Shown here piece by piece: positions 55,260-64,000 of a DNA stretch of 64,000 nt. The DNA lies in contig NC_058523.1 of NCBI RefSeq assembly GCF_904849725.1, forward strand, positions 173,954,689-174,018,688, read 5' to 3'. A model generated the notes under the pieces. It saw nothing but the letters and a program-made list of their open reading frames with translations, searched no databases and was not told where the DNA came from. Position 1 is the first letter of the stretch; every line of letters starts with the position of its first letter. The position numbers and the translations under genes were made by a program. The DNA is from Hordeum vulgare subsp. vulgare (lineage: Eukaryota > Streptophyta > Magnoliopsida > Poales > Poaceae).

Positions 55260-56250
55260 TCCTAGCATTTTTGTTCAAGACTATCTTCTTCAGGACATCA
55301 CACAAGACAACATCTGATGTCCCTTCAGACTTTTGTACATCCCTGTTTCAAGCAATATCGTCAACATGTCATCGACATCAGTGATAGTAGTGGTTTCCTC
55401 AAATGAGGGGTTAGGTACCAAAGATACAGTTGAAGATAATGCATTTTTATAAGCATTTGAACATTCAACGGTAGAATCATTAGCTTCACGAGCAAGGTAT
55501 TTTAAGCATGGAGCTTTAAATTCATCCTAAGAGGTACTGATCTATTAAGCAAGGAGTTAGTCGCTTTCCTTCTGAAGATCCTCATGATCTTCTTTCAACT
55601 TCTCAAGATCTTGCTTTCTTTGAAGATATTCATAAGAAAGCTACTCATGATCAGTTGAGAGAGTATCGTGACAATTTTGGAGATCCTCAAACCTTGAACG
55701 AAGACTACACATGTCTTCAGCCATAGTTTTGTTCAGACTCATCTCATTGTGCAATCGGTCATTCCTTTTCTCTAAATACTTCTGCATTTTCTAAAAATCA
55801 TTTTGTTTCTTAGTAGAAATTTTGACAACTTTAGAATCGCTAGGTTTCTAGTCATCATCAGAGTCAGCTTTGCTATCAGAGTCATGGCATGAATATTTTG
55901 AGGTTACCTTGGAGCTTTTGCCATGAAGCAATCGGCTGGAGTATAGTCATCGTTACTGGCTTCAGTGTTGATGAGGAGGCCATTTTCTTTGGGATCGAAG
56001 ATAGATGAAGCGACGTGAAGCCATAGCCAAACTGGTAACTTCAGAATCATAGTACTACTTAGATTCCTCTTTAGCAACAGAATCCATCTCGCTGCAAATG
56101 AAAGCAAGAGCTTTGCTAGAGGAGCCCTTCTTATGCGACGGAGACTTGGATGAAGACTCGTGATACATTATCTTCTTTTTTTCATCACAATCATAGGTCT
56201 TCCTATTTTTCTTGGATCCCTTCTCCCATCGAGGGAAATCAGCGATGAAG
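55260..56250 (-). pseudogene. Sirevirus-type gag remnant (minus strand)
   Basis: Minus-strand Ty1-copia gag of the Sirevirus kind. From 56258 leftward it reads HFIADFPRWEKGSKKNRK, the end of a CCHC zinc knuckle in which the last Cys has become Phe (usual form HFIADCP). It continues with a Ser/Lys-rich stretch (ESSSKSPSHKKGSSSKALAF), DDYTPADCFMAKA and a coiled-coil region near 55560-55800, and ends in a block near 55330 (SNAYKNALSSTVSLVPNPSFEE). Many stops are present. The insertion of a Fatima/Sabrina-like LTR at 56251 cuts it inside the zinc knuckle. Its orientation is opposite to the Sirevirus at 5154-49032, so it is a separate copy. Confidence 0.75.
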
Positions 56251-57909
56251 TGACTCATACATCTCTAACATATAGACAATTTATGAAGTATTCATGCCAT
56301 ATTTGCCTATGTTTACAATACTTTATTTGGTTTTGATGCACTTCATATGATTTATTTAGAACTAACCTGGACTAACGTTGTTTTCAGTAGAATTACCATG
56401 GCGTTGTTTTCGTGCAAAAAATAAAAGTTCTCAGAATCACCCGAAACCTTTTTATGATTTTTTTCTACGGAAAATAAGAAATACTGGAGCAAAAAAGCAT
56501 CGAAGGGGATCCACGTGTGGGCCATGAGGCAACAGGGCGCAGCCACCCCACTAGTCACACATTGTTAGCTCTTGGGGCCCATGTGCCTACGTTTGGCGTG
56601 ATTCCAACCCTGAACAATCCTATATATACCAAAACCCTTAGAAAGAAAGAAAAACTTCTGCTCCGCTGCCGCAACTCTCTATATCAATGAAAAAGTGATC
56701 TGGAGCCTTTCCCATACCCTATCAGAGAGGGGAATCATCACCGGTGGCCATCTCCATCATCCCCGCGGAGGTGATGACGAGGAGGGAGTAGTTCACCCTC
56801 GAGGTTGAGGGTATGTACCAGTAGCTTCTTGTTCAATCTCTCTCTCCCTTTCGTGTTCTTGAGATGTCCTGATCTTGATGTATCGTGGGCTTTCTTAATA
56901 TAGTTGGATCATATGGTGCTCTTCAGTTGCTATCTTGTTGTGATGAATTGAATCCTTCCCTTTGAGATATTGTTATGTTGGATTGGATATTTTGGGTTTT
57001 GAGAACACTTTATGTATATCTTGCATGTAGACACCCGTGGTGCCAATGGGGTAATATATTGATTAACTTGATATACATTATGGCATCAATTTGCGGATTT
57101 CGGTGACCTTGGGGATCTATGCATAGGGTTTGATTGCATGCTTTCCTACTATGTTCTTTGATAGTAATCTTGGGGTAATCTTTGAATTTCTTTTTGTTGG
57201 ATTGAATTGATAGATCCGAAATTATTTGATGCATGTCACAAAATTTACCCACGGATACTTGAGGTGACATTGGAGTATCTAGGTGACATTAGGATTAATT
57301 GATATCTATCATTGGTGTTATTTTAATAAGAACTCTAGGGCTTATTGTGAAACTTATAGGAATAACTCAAAAGATTAATCGAAAAGAATAATTTGAGGTG
57401 GTTGTACTACCTCCGTCAATTTCATCTTATGTTCTCCACTACTTATGAACTTTGGAGTGATTCTTTGTTAGACATTGAGCGATGATCATATGATTCTACT
57501 ATGCAAGCATTATTGAGAGATTGCACTAGTGAAAGCATGAACCCTGGGCCTTATATCGAAGCATTGCTATACTGTTTTTCTTGTTGTTTACCACATGTTA
57601 CCTTGCTGGTTTTATATTTTCATATTATAAAAACCTATATCTACTATCCATACTACACTTGTATCACCATCTCTTCGCTGAACTAGTGCACCCATACAAT
57701 GTTCCATTGTATTGGATGTGTTGGGGACACAAGAGATTTCCTCTATTTGATTGCAAGGTTGTGTGAGAGAGACCATCTTAATCCTACACCTCCCATGGAC
57801 TCATAAACCTTAGTTCATCTAGTTGAGGAAAATTTGCTGCTGTCATACAAAACTCTGCAATTGGAGGCCCAGTAACGTCTACAAAAATAAAGTTGCATAG
57901 TAGACATCA
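56251..57909 (+). repeat. 5' LTR of the Fatima/Sabrina-like element
   Basis: A 1659-bp LTR from TGACTCATACATC to GTAGACATCA, with a TATA box ctatatatacc at 56630-56640 and a following leader that includes ctctctatatcaatgaaaaag. The preceding five bases are tgaag; the matching target copy was not found because the element is truncated. Confidence 0.8.
56630..56640 (+). promoter_or_regulatory. TATA box in the Fatima/Sabrina-like LTR
   Basis: ctatatatacc in the sense orientation, about 380 bp into the LTR. Confidence 0.45.
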
Positions 57910-57918
57910 AGCTCTTTT

Positions 57919-57937
57919 TCGGCGACGTTGCCGGGGA
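57919..57937 (+). other. Primer-binding site of the Fatima/Sabrina-like element
   Basis: tcggcgacgttgccgggga, two changes from the Athila-group site TGGCGCCGTTGCCGGGGA, which pairs with the tRNA-Asp 3' end. Confidence 0.75.
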
Positions 57938-59695
57938 GGTTAGTGCTTGAAGGTATATCTTTATATCTTGTAATTAAATATTTTAGTTTCTTGTTTATCA
58001 CTAGTTTGGTTCATAAAAGAATGCTACAAAAAGAATGGAGTTTGGGTTGCCTCATTTGTTTCGTCTTTTTAATGTCTTTCGTGAAAATGATGGTTCACAA
58101 AATTGTGCTCAATTGTTAGAGTAAAATATATGAAAATAATTAACGAGAATTCCTTGAATGATGAACATGATTGCAATGTTGTTAGTATGAATTCTCTGAA
58201 TACACATGGTGTTAATGCTATATAAAACCACAAGCTTGGGGATGCTATGTTTGATGAAGATGATCTTTTTAGCCCCCCTACTTGATGATATCCACTATGA
58301 TGATAGCATGCCTCCTATGTATGATTATTATATTGATGAAAGTGGGTGTGGAAGAGTTTTAACTCTAGGTACTAATGATCCCACTATTTTGGAGGGTGTT
58401 GAAATTTTCATAGTGGTAAAAGTGGATTTTGAGATGGCATGACTTTATTTAGTGATGAGGCCACTATTTTGGAAGAGGTTTCAATTGACTATGACAACAA
58501 AGTTGCTATCTATGATCATTATTCTGATGACATGCATGATATAAAGCGTACTAATAACCATGAAACTTGTCATCGTGACTTTAATTTTCATTTGGATTAT
58601 ATCAACCAAGTATCTCATGATAGTTATTATGTTGAGTTCGCTCCCACTACATTGAATGAGAAGAATTTTTCTTGTGTGGGTATTAATAAAAATTCTATGC
58701 TTGTGCATCATGAAAATAATGTTTTATGTGATAGTTATATTGTTGAATTCCTTCATGATGCTACTGCAAATTTTATGAGCGAGGAACATATGCTTTTAGG
58801 TATTGCAATAATACCAAGTTTCATCCCTATGTGTTCAAACTTTTGAATTCATGCATGTATTGCCTTCCTATGCTAGTTGATTCTTGATACCATAAATTGT
58901 TTTCTCACAACATCCCTATACATAGTATGTGGGTTAGACTTATGTTCTTGTCGTGATATTCATGATGCTCTCCTGCGTACTTCAATTACTACCTTATTAT
59001 GTGAACATCATTGAAATCATCATGCCTAGCTAAAAGGCATGAAATAAAAAAGATTGTTGGGAGAACCCAATACTTACACCTACTATTTTTTACTGTTCAC
59101 ATGACTAAGCTACTGTAGTAATCATGTTTTATAGCTTTTATTTCAATAGTGTGCCAAGTAAATCCTTTGGGGTAGTGTGGGTACTTGTTTGTTTGATTGT
59201 GTGCAAGAACATAAACTTTTGGGTCCAGTATATGAATTATGTGATTTTACTCGAGAGTCAAAAAAATGAAATTGTTACACAAAATTTTCATGATTGTTTT
59301 TGCGTTGTCCCAATTTTTCAGCATTTTTAGAGTCAGCGAAGTATGGTGTTCATTGAGATCCTCACGGACTGTTCTATTTTTGACATATTCTGTTTTGCAT
59401 GCAAAGTTTGCTTGTTTTAGTGTTTACATAGCTTATATTAAGTGATTTAAATTATGGTAATGATATAATACAATAGGTATCATGTGAGAACAATTATGAA
59501 ACTTGTCTTTATGGTACCTAAGAAAATGATCTATCTTTATTACATTAAATCTACTCACAAAGTTTCGTTAAGTAGAAAGAACCTAAGCTTGGGAATGCCC
59601 AATGAACCCCAAAGTAATAACCAAGTAATACTCAATCGGCTAAGCTCGGGGATTCCCCCAAAAGCATCCCCTCTTTCGTCTCCAACATTATCGGT
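57938..59695 (+). other. Internal non-coding region of the Fatima/Sabrina-like element
   Basis: AT-rich sequence with short, acidic, low-identity frames at 58206-58442 and 58439-58846 (for example DDIHYDDSMPPMYDYYIDESG). Such frames recur in this non-autonomous family but match no enzyme I know. Toward the right, two related segments (cctaagcttgggaatgccc near 59582 and ctaagctcggggattccccc near 59639) precede the truncation. Confidence 0.55.
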
Positions 59696-59699
59696 ATAT

Positions 59700-61121
59700 C
59701 AAGGGACAATTCGATCCTCGACACACTTTGGGACAAGGCATGCACCATACACTTTGTCTCGCCGGACACACTTTCCACACACAGCCTTTGAGCATGTTGG
59801 GTAGTCCGACAAGTCACAAAAACTGGGTAACTAATCCTCCAGACATCAAGACACGAAGACCCTCGGGCACCACTGAGCAATAGTGCGGAGATCCTAACGA
59901 TCTAAGAAACATTCTCCTTGGCAAACCGGCGAAAGAGAGCCTTTCGAGATCTCAATCAAATCAACCATGTAGTGGAGACAAACCCCTAGTCAAACACACC
60001 TATTACCTTCGAACAAGATGGCGAGCCCGTAACAAACATTGGCCGGACACCTGCCACACTAGTTCTGAACCTCATCGTAGACGGCTTCAGACTAAGCAAA
60101 GTACTCTTGGACGGGGGCTGCGGCCTTAACCTCATCTATGAGGATACGCTGGATAAAATGCAGTTCGACCGATCTCTGATCATGCAAAGCTCAAACACCT
60201 TCTGAGGCATTGTCCCCCGCAGAGAGGCACGCTACATAAGACGGCTTACACTCGACATCATATTAGGTACACCCGATAACTACCAATCTGAGGAGGTCCT
60301 GTTCCACATCATGCCATTCAACATTGTCTACCACGCCCTGTTGGGACGGTAGGCCTTTACAAGATTCTATTCCATTCTACACTACAGGTATATGAAGCAA
60401 AAAAATGCTAGGGCCAAATGGTATAATCATGATAGAAGGTGATCCTCACAAGGCGCTCTGAGCCAAAAACAAAACAGCATCCCTGGCCTTGGAGGTACTG
60501 GCCGAAACCTTGCCACACAAGAACTAACAGCGCTGCAGGTCATGGTGTACAAAAACAACATAGTCCTCGGCAAGCGACCGAAACCTACGTCTTTCAAGCC
60601 GCCGGACGAGACTATCAAATTCCAGGTACATCCAATGGACCCAATAAAACCGCATCCATTGGAGCCCACGTGGAACACGAAGTAGACGAAGCACTACGCG
60701 CCTTCCTACGCGATAACTGGGATATATTTGCATGGTATTCTTCAGATATGACTGGGATCCCCAGGGGGCTGGCCGAACCTAGCCTGAACATAATAGCAGG
60801 CTTTAAGCCGGTCAAACAAACCCTGCGACGATTTTATGAACCCAAGCATGAACTGGCCAAGTTATTGGAGAACGGATTCATCAGGGACATCAAACACCCT
60901 GACTGGCTGGCACATTTGGTCATGTTACCAAAGATGGATAAATCCTGGCACATATTCGTCAATTTTAAAGACCTTAACAAAGAATGCCCAAAAGACCCCT
61001 TTCCTTTACCCCGAATAGATCAGATCATTGATGCAACATCCGGACACGAATCCATGTGCTTCCTTGATGCCTACTCCGGATAGTATCAAATCAAAATGAT
61101 GAAATCCGATCAGGCAACTAC
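59700..61121 (+). pseudogene. Tat-lineage gag-protease-RT remnant (Tat2)
   Basis: Plus-strand gypsy polyprotein, truncated at both sides. The protease region near 60080-60150 reads LLDGGCGLNLIYED, with the DGG active-site block, and continues ILGTPDNYQSEEVLFHIMPFNIVYHALLGR. Stops occur at about 60202 and 60351. After a frameshift the RT frame (60640-61083) reads NWDIFAWYSSDMTGIPRGL, EPKHELAKLLENGFIRDIKHPDWLA, PKDPFPLPRIDQIIDA and FLDAYSG, which holds the first catalytic Asp. A stop (tag, 61081) lies right after it. Tat3 then interrupts the RT at 61122, so the second catalytic block is beyond the window. Confidence 0.88.
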
Positions 61122-61459
61122 TGTCAGATTTCGGGCTCCGCAAAACCCTAAAGATTCGAACTAATGGGCGTGTACATAGATCTCTCACTGGTTCGCCTCC
61201 CCTACCTTGCTACTCGCTTCGGATGGCAGGAAACTCACTCGATGGTTAGGGAGACACAGCACACAACAATTTACTCAGGTTCGAGCCGCTGCAAAGCGTA
61301 AAACCCTACTCCTGCTTTGGTGGATTGCCTCTCATGGAGGTTGGTGGAAGAACTAGTATAGTGCTTGGGCGCCTCCGGAGGCTCGGCGACCTTGCGGAGT
61401 GCTAGTGGGTAAATGAATGATTCAAAAATCGGTTCCACTCCTACAAAGCAACATATCCT

Positions 61460-61469
61460 CTATTTATAG
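61460..61469 (-). promoter_or_regulatory. TATA box in Tat3 LTR
   Basis: Plus ctatttatag, minus CTATAAATAG, in the expected promoter orientation. Confidence 0.45.
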
Positions 61470-61746
61470 TTGCGGCCCCGGTCCTCTTCCCTTATCGTTT
61501 TTGGCGGGAAGGGATCCCACATCGGCCAATTTTGAAGGGGAAGAGGGGAACATGCTCCCCTGCCCAAAGGTATTCTTCACATGCAAAGTGGCTACCCGCG
61601 CTACAGGGACGGGCCCCGGGATGACGATTGTCGTGCTGGCGAGCGGCGACTGCCTTGTTGCACCATAAGGGAAACCTTTGCAAGATGCCTTTGGAACCCT
61701 GGTACGTCCTTGCCCCTCTTTGCACTAAAGGGGAAACTGTTCCGCC

Positions 61747-61934
61747 CAAGGTTGTCAGAATTGCGATTCTGAATCGAATCAGAGCTCCATTGGTAGGATC
61801 GTGAATCGTAGAATCGTAACTACTAGGATCATAGAAACTTAGATTCTATGAGCAAAATCGTAGAATCGGAGGGGCTACTTTGGATCGTGAAGTCCTAAGA
61901 TTCTAAGACTTGAGTCACGATTCTAACAACTTTG
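61747..61934. mobile_element. 188-bp hAT-like MITE in the Tat3 LTR
   Basis: Terminal inverted repeats: CAAGGTTGTCAGAATTGCGA at the left and, reversed, CAAAGTTGTTAGAATCGTGA at the right. Flanks are GTTCCGCC (61739-61746) and GTTGCGCC (61935-61942), an 8-bp duplication with one mismatch. An 8-bp target and CA-starting ends point to the hAT superfamily. The interior is rich in agaatcgta words and is non-coding. Confidence 0.75.
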
Positions 61935-62204
61935 GTTGCGCCCTGCTGTCTCCTACTCGCCTGTCCTTCCCGTGCGTCACCCTTGACTCCTGAGGCTGGG
62001 CCTCGCCTTGGAATATCCGTCGCTCCGGAGGGGTCCTCAGGAGGCCCCCCGCGGGTCTTGATGCAGTTCCTCCTCATGAGGCTTGGTCCCTCACGAGGGC
62101 CTTGCCTCGAATGGTGTCGAGCCCGTTGGTTTGCTTGATGAAGTGGGCCAGCCTTGGGCCACAGGCAGGCAGGTTTGGGTAACCCCATTCCCAGAACGCT
62201 GACA

Positions 62205-62222
62205 ATAGCTCCTGGGCCCACG
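62205..62222 (-). other. Polypurine tract of Tat3
   Basis: Plus atagctcctgggcccacg, giving GTGGGCCCAGGAGCTAT on the minus strand next to the LTR. It is less purine-rich than in Tat1, so confidence is moderate. Confidence 0.5.
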
Positions 62223-62492
62223 ACGCGCTCGGGTTGGCTTCTGGGCGAAACCTCGGGGGGCGGCCTGAGACGCCACGGGCCCTAGATGCATGTGGGCCAG
62301 GCCAGTGTGCGTCATGCGGCTGGTGTTGGGTCTTCCTTGTCTTCTATCTCTGCCCGAGTTATTAGGAGCCCAACTTGTCGCGTAGGTGCATTATTGCTTT
62401 CCTTCTCCCACACCCGCTCTTCCTCCTTGGTCTTCAACTCCAACTGGCATCTCCCACATCCAGCGTCACGCCCCTCCCTCGCCAGTCCAGTG
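62223..62492 (+). other. Leader of the Tat3 antisense gene
   Basis: GC-rich sequence between the polypurine tract and the antisense gene start. Several in-frame ATG codons are present but nothing is recognisable. Confidence 0.4.
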
Positions 62493-64000
62493 ATGGCGCC
62501 CGCCGAAAAGCAGAAGCCAAAGGCGCAAGGCCCAGCCCGACTTCTCCGCTCTTGGAGTGCGTCCTTTCCAAGGATGTGGATCTCACCCCCGTGCTTCCTT
62601 GGACTGCGGTCGAGTCCAACAAGTACCGGCGGACCCCGATCATGCCCGACGCCATAGAGGAGCGGCCCGCATGGAACGTTGTGTACCACTTCTTCCTCCA
62701 CAGTGTCTTCGCCGGACTGGTGCCGCCTTTCTCTTCGTTCTTCACCGCCATTTTGAACCACTACGGGATCCAGACTCTTCATCTCCATCCCAACTATGTG
62801 TTGCTCCTATCCGTCCTCGCTTTCTACTGCGAGGCTTTCGTAGGAGTGCAACCTTGTGTGGCCCTCTTACGCCACTTCTTCAGCGTGTGTCTGCATGACG
62901 ACGCCCATTTGTCGGCGTGTGCCTCTTTCGTGGCGGCCCAGTGCGGCAACCTGCTCCTGAAGGCCGGGAAGAAGGCGGAAAACTTCAGGCAACGTTGGGT
63001 TCTTATGGGCCTCAAGGACGCCAACCCTCGGCTAGAGGAGCCGAAAGGGTCGCCGGAGAAGACCTCCATGTGAAGCTCGGTAAAGCTTTCCGACCATCGG
63101 TCCGCGCCCATCCTGGAGTGCTTCTCCCGCAACATTAGCGCCAAGAGGTTGACTAGTGGGATGATAGTGATGGAGTTCTTGGTGCAGCGCCTGGAGCCAC
63201 TTCAGGCCCACTCTAGGCCCATGTGGGACTACCGTGTTGGTAACAATGAGCTCATGCTCAGGTCCCAAGACCTCCCTACAGATGATTTGAGCATAGTCGT
63301 GGCGATCTTGCTTGGCGGCGACCCTGGTGACCTGCCTGAGGCTCTGGGTTAGCTGTACCATCTTGACGACCGGGTCAACGTGATCGTTAGGCTGCCTATC
63401 TTTGATGAGCGTGGGATCCTCCCAACCGCGGGCTCCGGTCCGGTAGAGGTGTCATCTGGCGGTACCTCCGGTGAGGGGGATTCGGAGAAGATTGTTGAGG
63501 ACTGCCTTGCAAGCACGCCCAAGTTGTCATTGACAGTCCTTCTACAAGAGCTTGGGGATGATGATGCCACTGATGTGGTCTCCACGGGGGTTCCCTCGAG
63601 CCCGATCCGGACTTCCAGGGGACCCGCGTCGACCGCGCGCGCTACGCGACCTGCGTGCGTGCCCGCCAACCCCCAGAAGCGCGAGGCTGGGTAATCCTTG
63701 GTGCATCCCGCCTCCGTCGGTGGGAAACCTGAGGTGTCGGGCTCGTACCCTCCATGGGGGGTCCTGCTGCTCCCGCCGGCTCGGGGGCAGCGAAGAGGAA
63801 GCGGTGGATTGACCCCGAGGAGTAAGTCACTTGTCTTGGCACGCCATGTGCGTTTGCAATCCGTGCTTGGATGATTTTTTGTTTTGTCTAATGCCCAAGG
63901 ACGTCATCTCGCCGAACGCGAGGAGGAAGAAGTCTGGCGAGCGTCAGCCATCGGAGCGACGAAGCTTGGTAGAGACAGAACCTGGAGCAGATCATGACAT
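62493..64000 (+). pseudogene. Antisense gene of Tat3 (putative gypsy-type transposon family), partial
   Basis: Same family as the antisense gene of Tat1 but a divergent member. The start at 62493 (MAPAEKQKPKAQG) shifts frame near 62545, then continues in the frame LLECVLSKDVDLTPVLPW, LVPPFSSFFTAILNHYGIQ and VLLLSVLAFYCEAFVGVQPC to a stop at 63071. Reading resumes in another frame at about 63140-63352 (GMIVMEFLVQRLEPLQ) and 63380-63694. A likely donor (gaggagtaagt, GT at 63822) and an acceptor at 63898-63899 suggest an intron, with a Lys/Arg/Glu-rich exon running off the window. In the Tat lineage this gene sits between integrase and the 3' LTR; its function is unknown. Confidence 0.75.

Larger units (their letters stand above)
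56251..59695 (+). mobile_element. Fatima/Sabrina-like (Athila-group) Ty3-gypsy element, 5' part
   Basis: Plus-strand element with a 5' LTR (56251-57909), a tRNA-Asp-type PBS (57919-57937) and about 1.76 kb of internal sequence lacking recognisable gag or pol. The right part and 3' LTR are missing, because a Tat remnant begins near 59695-59700. The LTR start TGACTCATACATCTC and internal words (cacaagcttggggatgctatg near 58229) are typical of the abundant non-autonomous Fatima/Sabrina group in wheat. The precise family is not established here. Confidence 0.75.
61122..62204 (-). repeat. 3' LTR of Tat3
   Basis: 1083 bp including a 188-bp MITE and its duplicated target, so about 887 bp without them. 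The ends TGTCAGATTTCGG and GAACGCTGACA form a TGTCAG/CTGACA inverted repeat. A minus-strand TATA box CTATAAATAG lies at 61460-61469. Confidence 0.8.
61122..64000 (-). mobile_element. Tat3: left (3') end of a Tat-lineage gypsy element
   Basis: Inserted in the RT of Tat2. The left LTR (61122-62204), polypurine tract and antisense gene (from 62493) have the same arrangement as Tat1, so pol should lie on the minus strand to the right of the window. The five bases before the LTR are actac; the second target copy is outside. Confidence 0.8.

Noticed and set aside
57919..57937. Possible tRNA gene fragment because of tRNA-like sequence
   Set aside because: It is only the 18-19 nt complement of a tRNA 3' end next to an LTR, that is, a primer-binding site.

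Overview
This window is plant repetitive DNA, almost certainly from a Triticeae grass (wheat, Aegilops, barley or rye group). The diagnostic evidence is two BARE/WIS/Angela-type Ty1-copia elements with the characteristic LTR ends (TGTTGGGGAACG... to ...CATATTTCCAACA, here on the minus strand), an Athila-type LTR of the kind abundant in wheat, a 4-kb-LTR LARD-like element and a CACTA transposon. I see no credible host gene, no tRNA or rRNA gene, and no bacterial-type system. Nearly every base can be assigned to a transposable element, so this is an intergenic transposon nest.

Layout, outermost to innermost on the left. (i) A Ty3-gypsy chromovirus pol (CH1) resumes at 49033; its 5' part lies left of the window. 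(ii) A Sirevirus (Maximus-like) Ty1-copia element sits inside that pol. Its env-like gene (5154-6242), polypurine tracts and 3' LTR (35617-49032) are visible. (iii) Three elements are inserted in the Sirevirus: Angela copy A (1-5153, with an Athila-type LTR-plus-PBS piece at 2208-3752), a Tat-lineage gypsy element (Tat1, 6547-35465), and a LARD-like element with two 4069-bp LTRs (36495-48385). (iv) Tat1 itself carries a CACTA transposon (14342 to about 22750) and Angela copy B (23158-34884). (v) Angela B carries a 3260-bp solo LTR (28977-32236). Target-site duplications support most joints: ATACG/ATATG for Tat1, GCCAA for Angela B, TAGGC for the solo LTR, AACCA for the LARD, and GCTCT for the Athila-type piece.

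The right side (49033-64000) is a mosaic of pieces: CH1 pol and 3' LTR; a second, Tekay-like chromovirus (CH2) with a chromodomain and LTR; a minus-strand Sirevirus gag remnant; a Fatima/Sabrina-like (Athila group) LTR, PBS and internal region; a Tat gag-protease-RT remnant; and the left end of a third Tat element (Tat3) whose LTR contains a 188-bp hAT-like MITE.

None of the protein-coding sequences looks fully intact. The CACTA transposase exon keeps a 794-codon open frame but has nonsense codons on both sides. Both Tat elements carry, between the left (3') LTR and pol, a gene running opposite to pol with several introns (the 'putative gypsy type transposon' family). Possibly notable structures include paired hairpins upstream of the CACTA transposase, a dimeric 142/72-bp tandem repeat between two convergent Tat1 genes, an LTR-plus-PBS insertion flanked by a target duplication, and fossil reverse-transcriptase sequence inside the LARD-like element. 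All family names come from recognition by eye; no database search was run.
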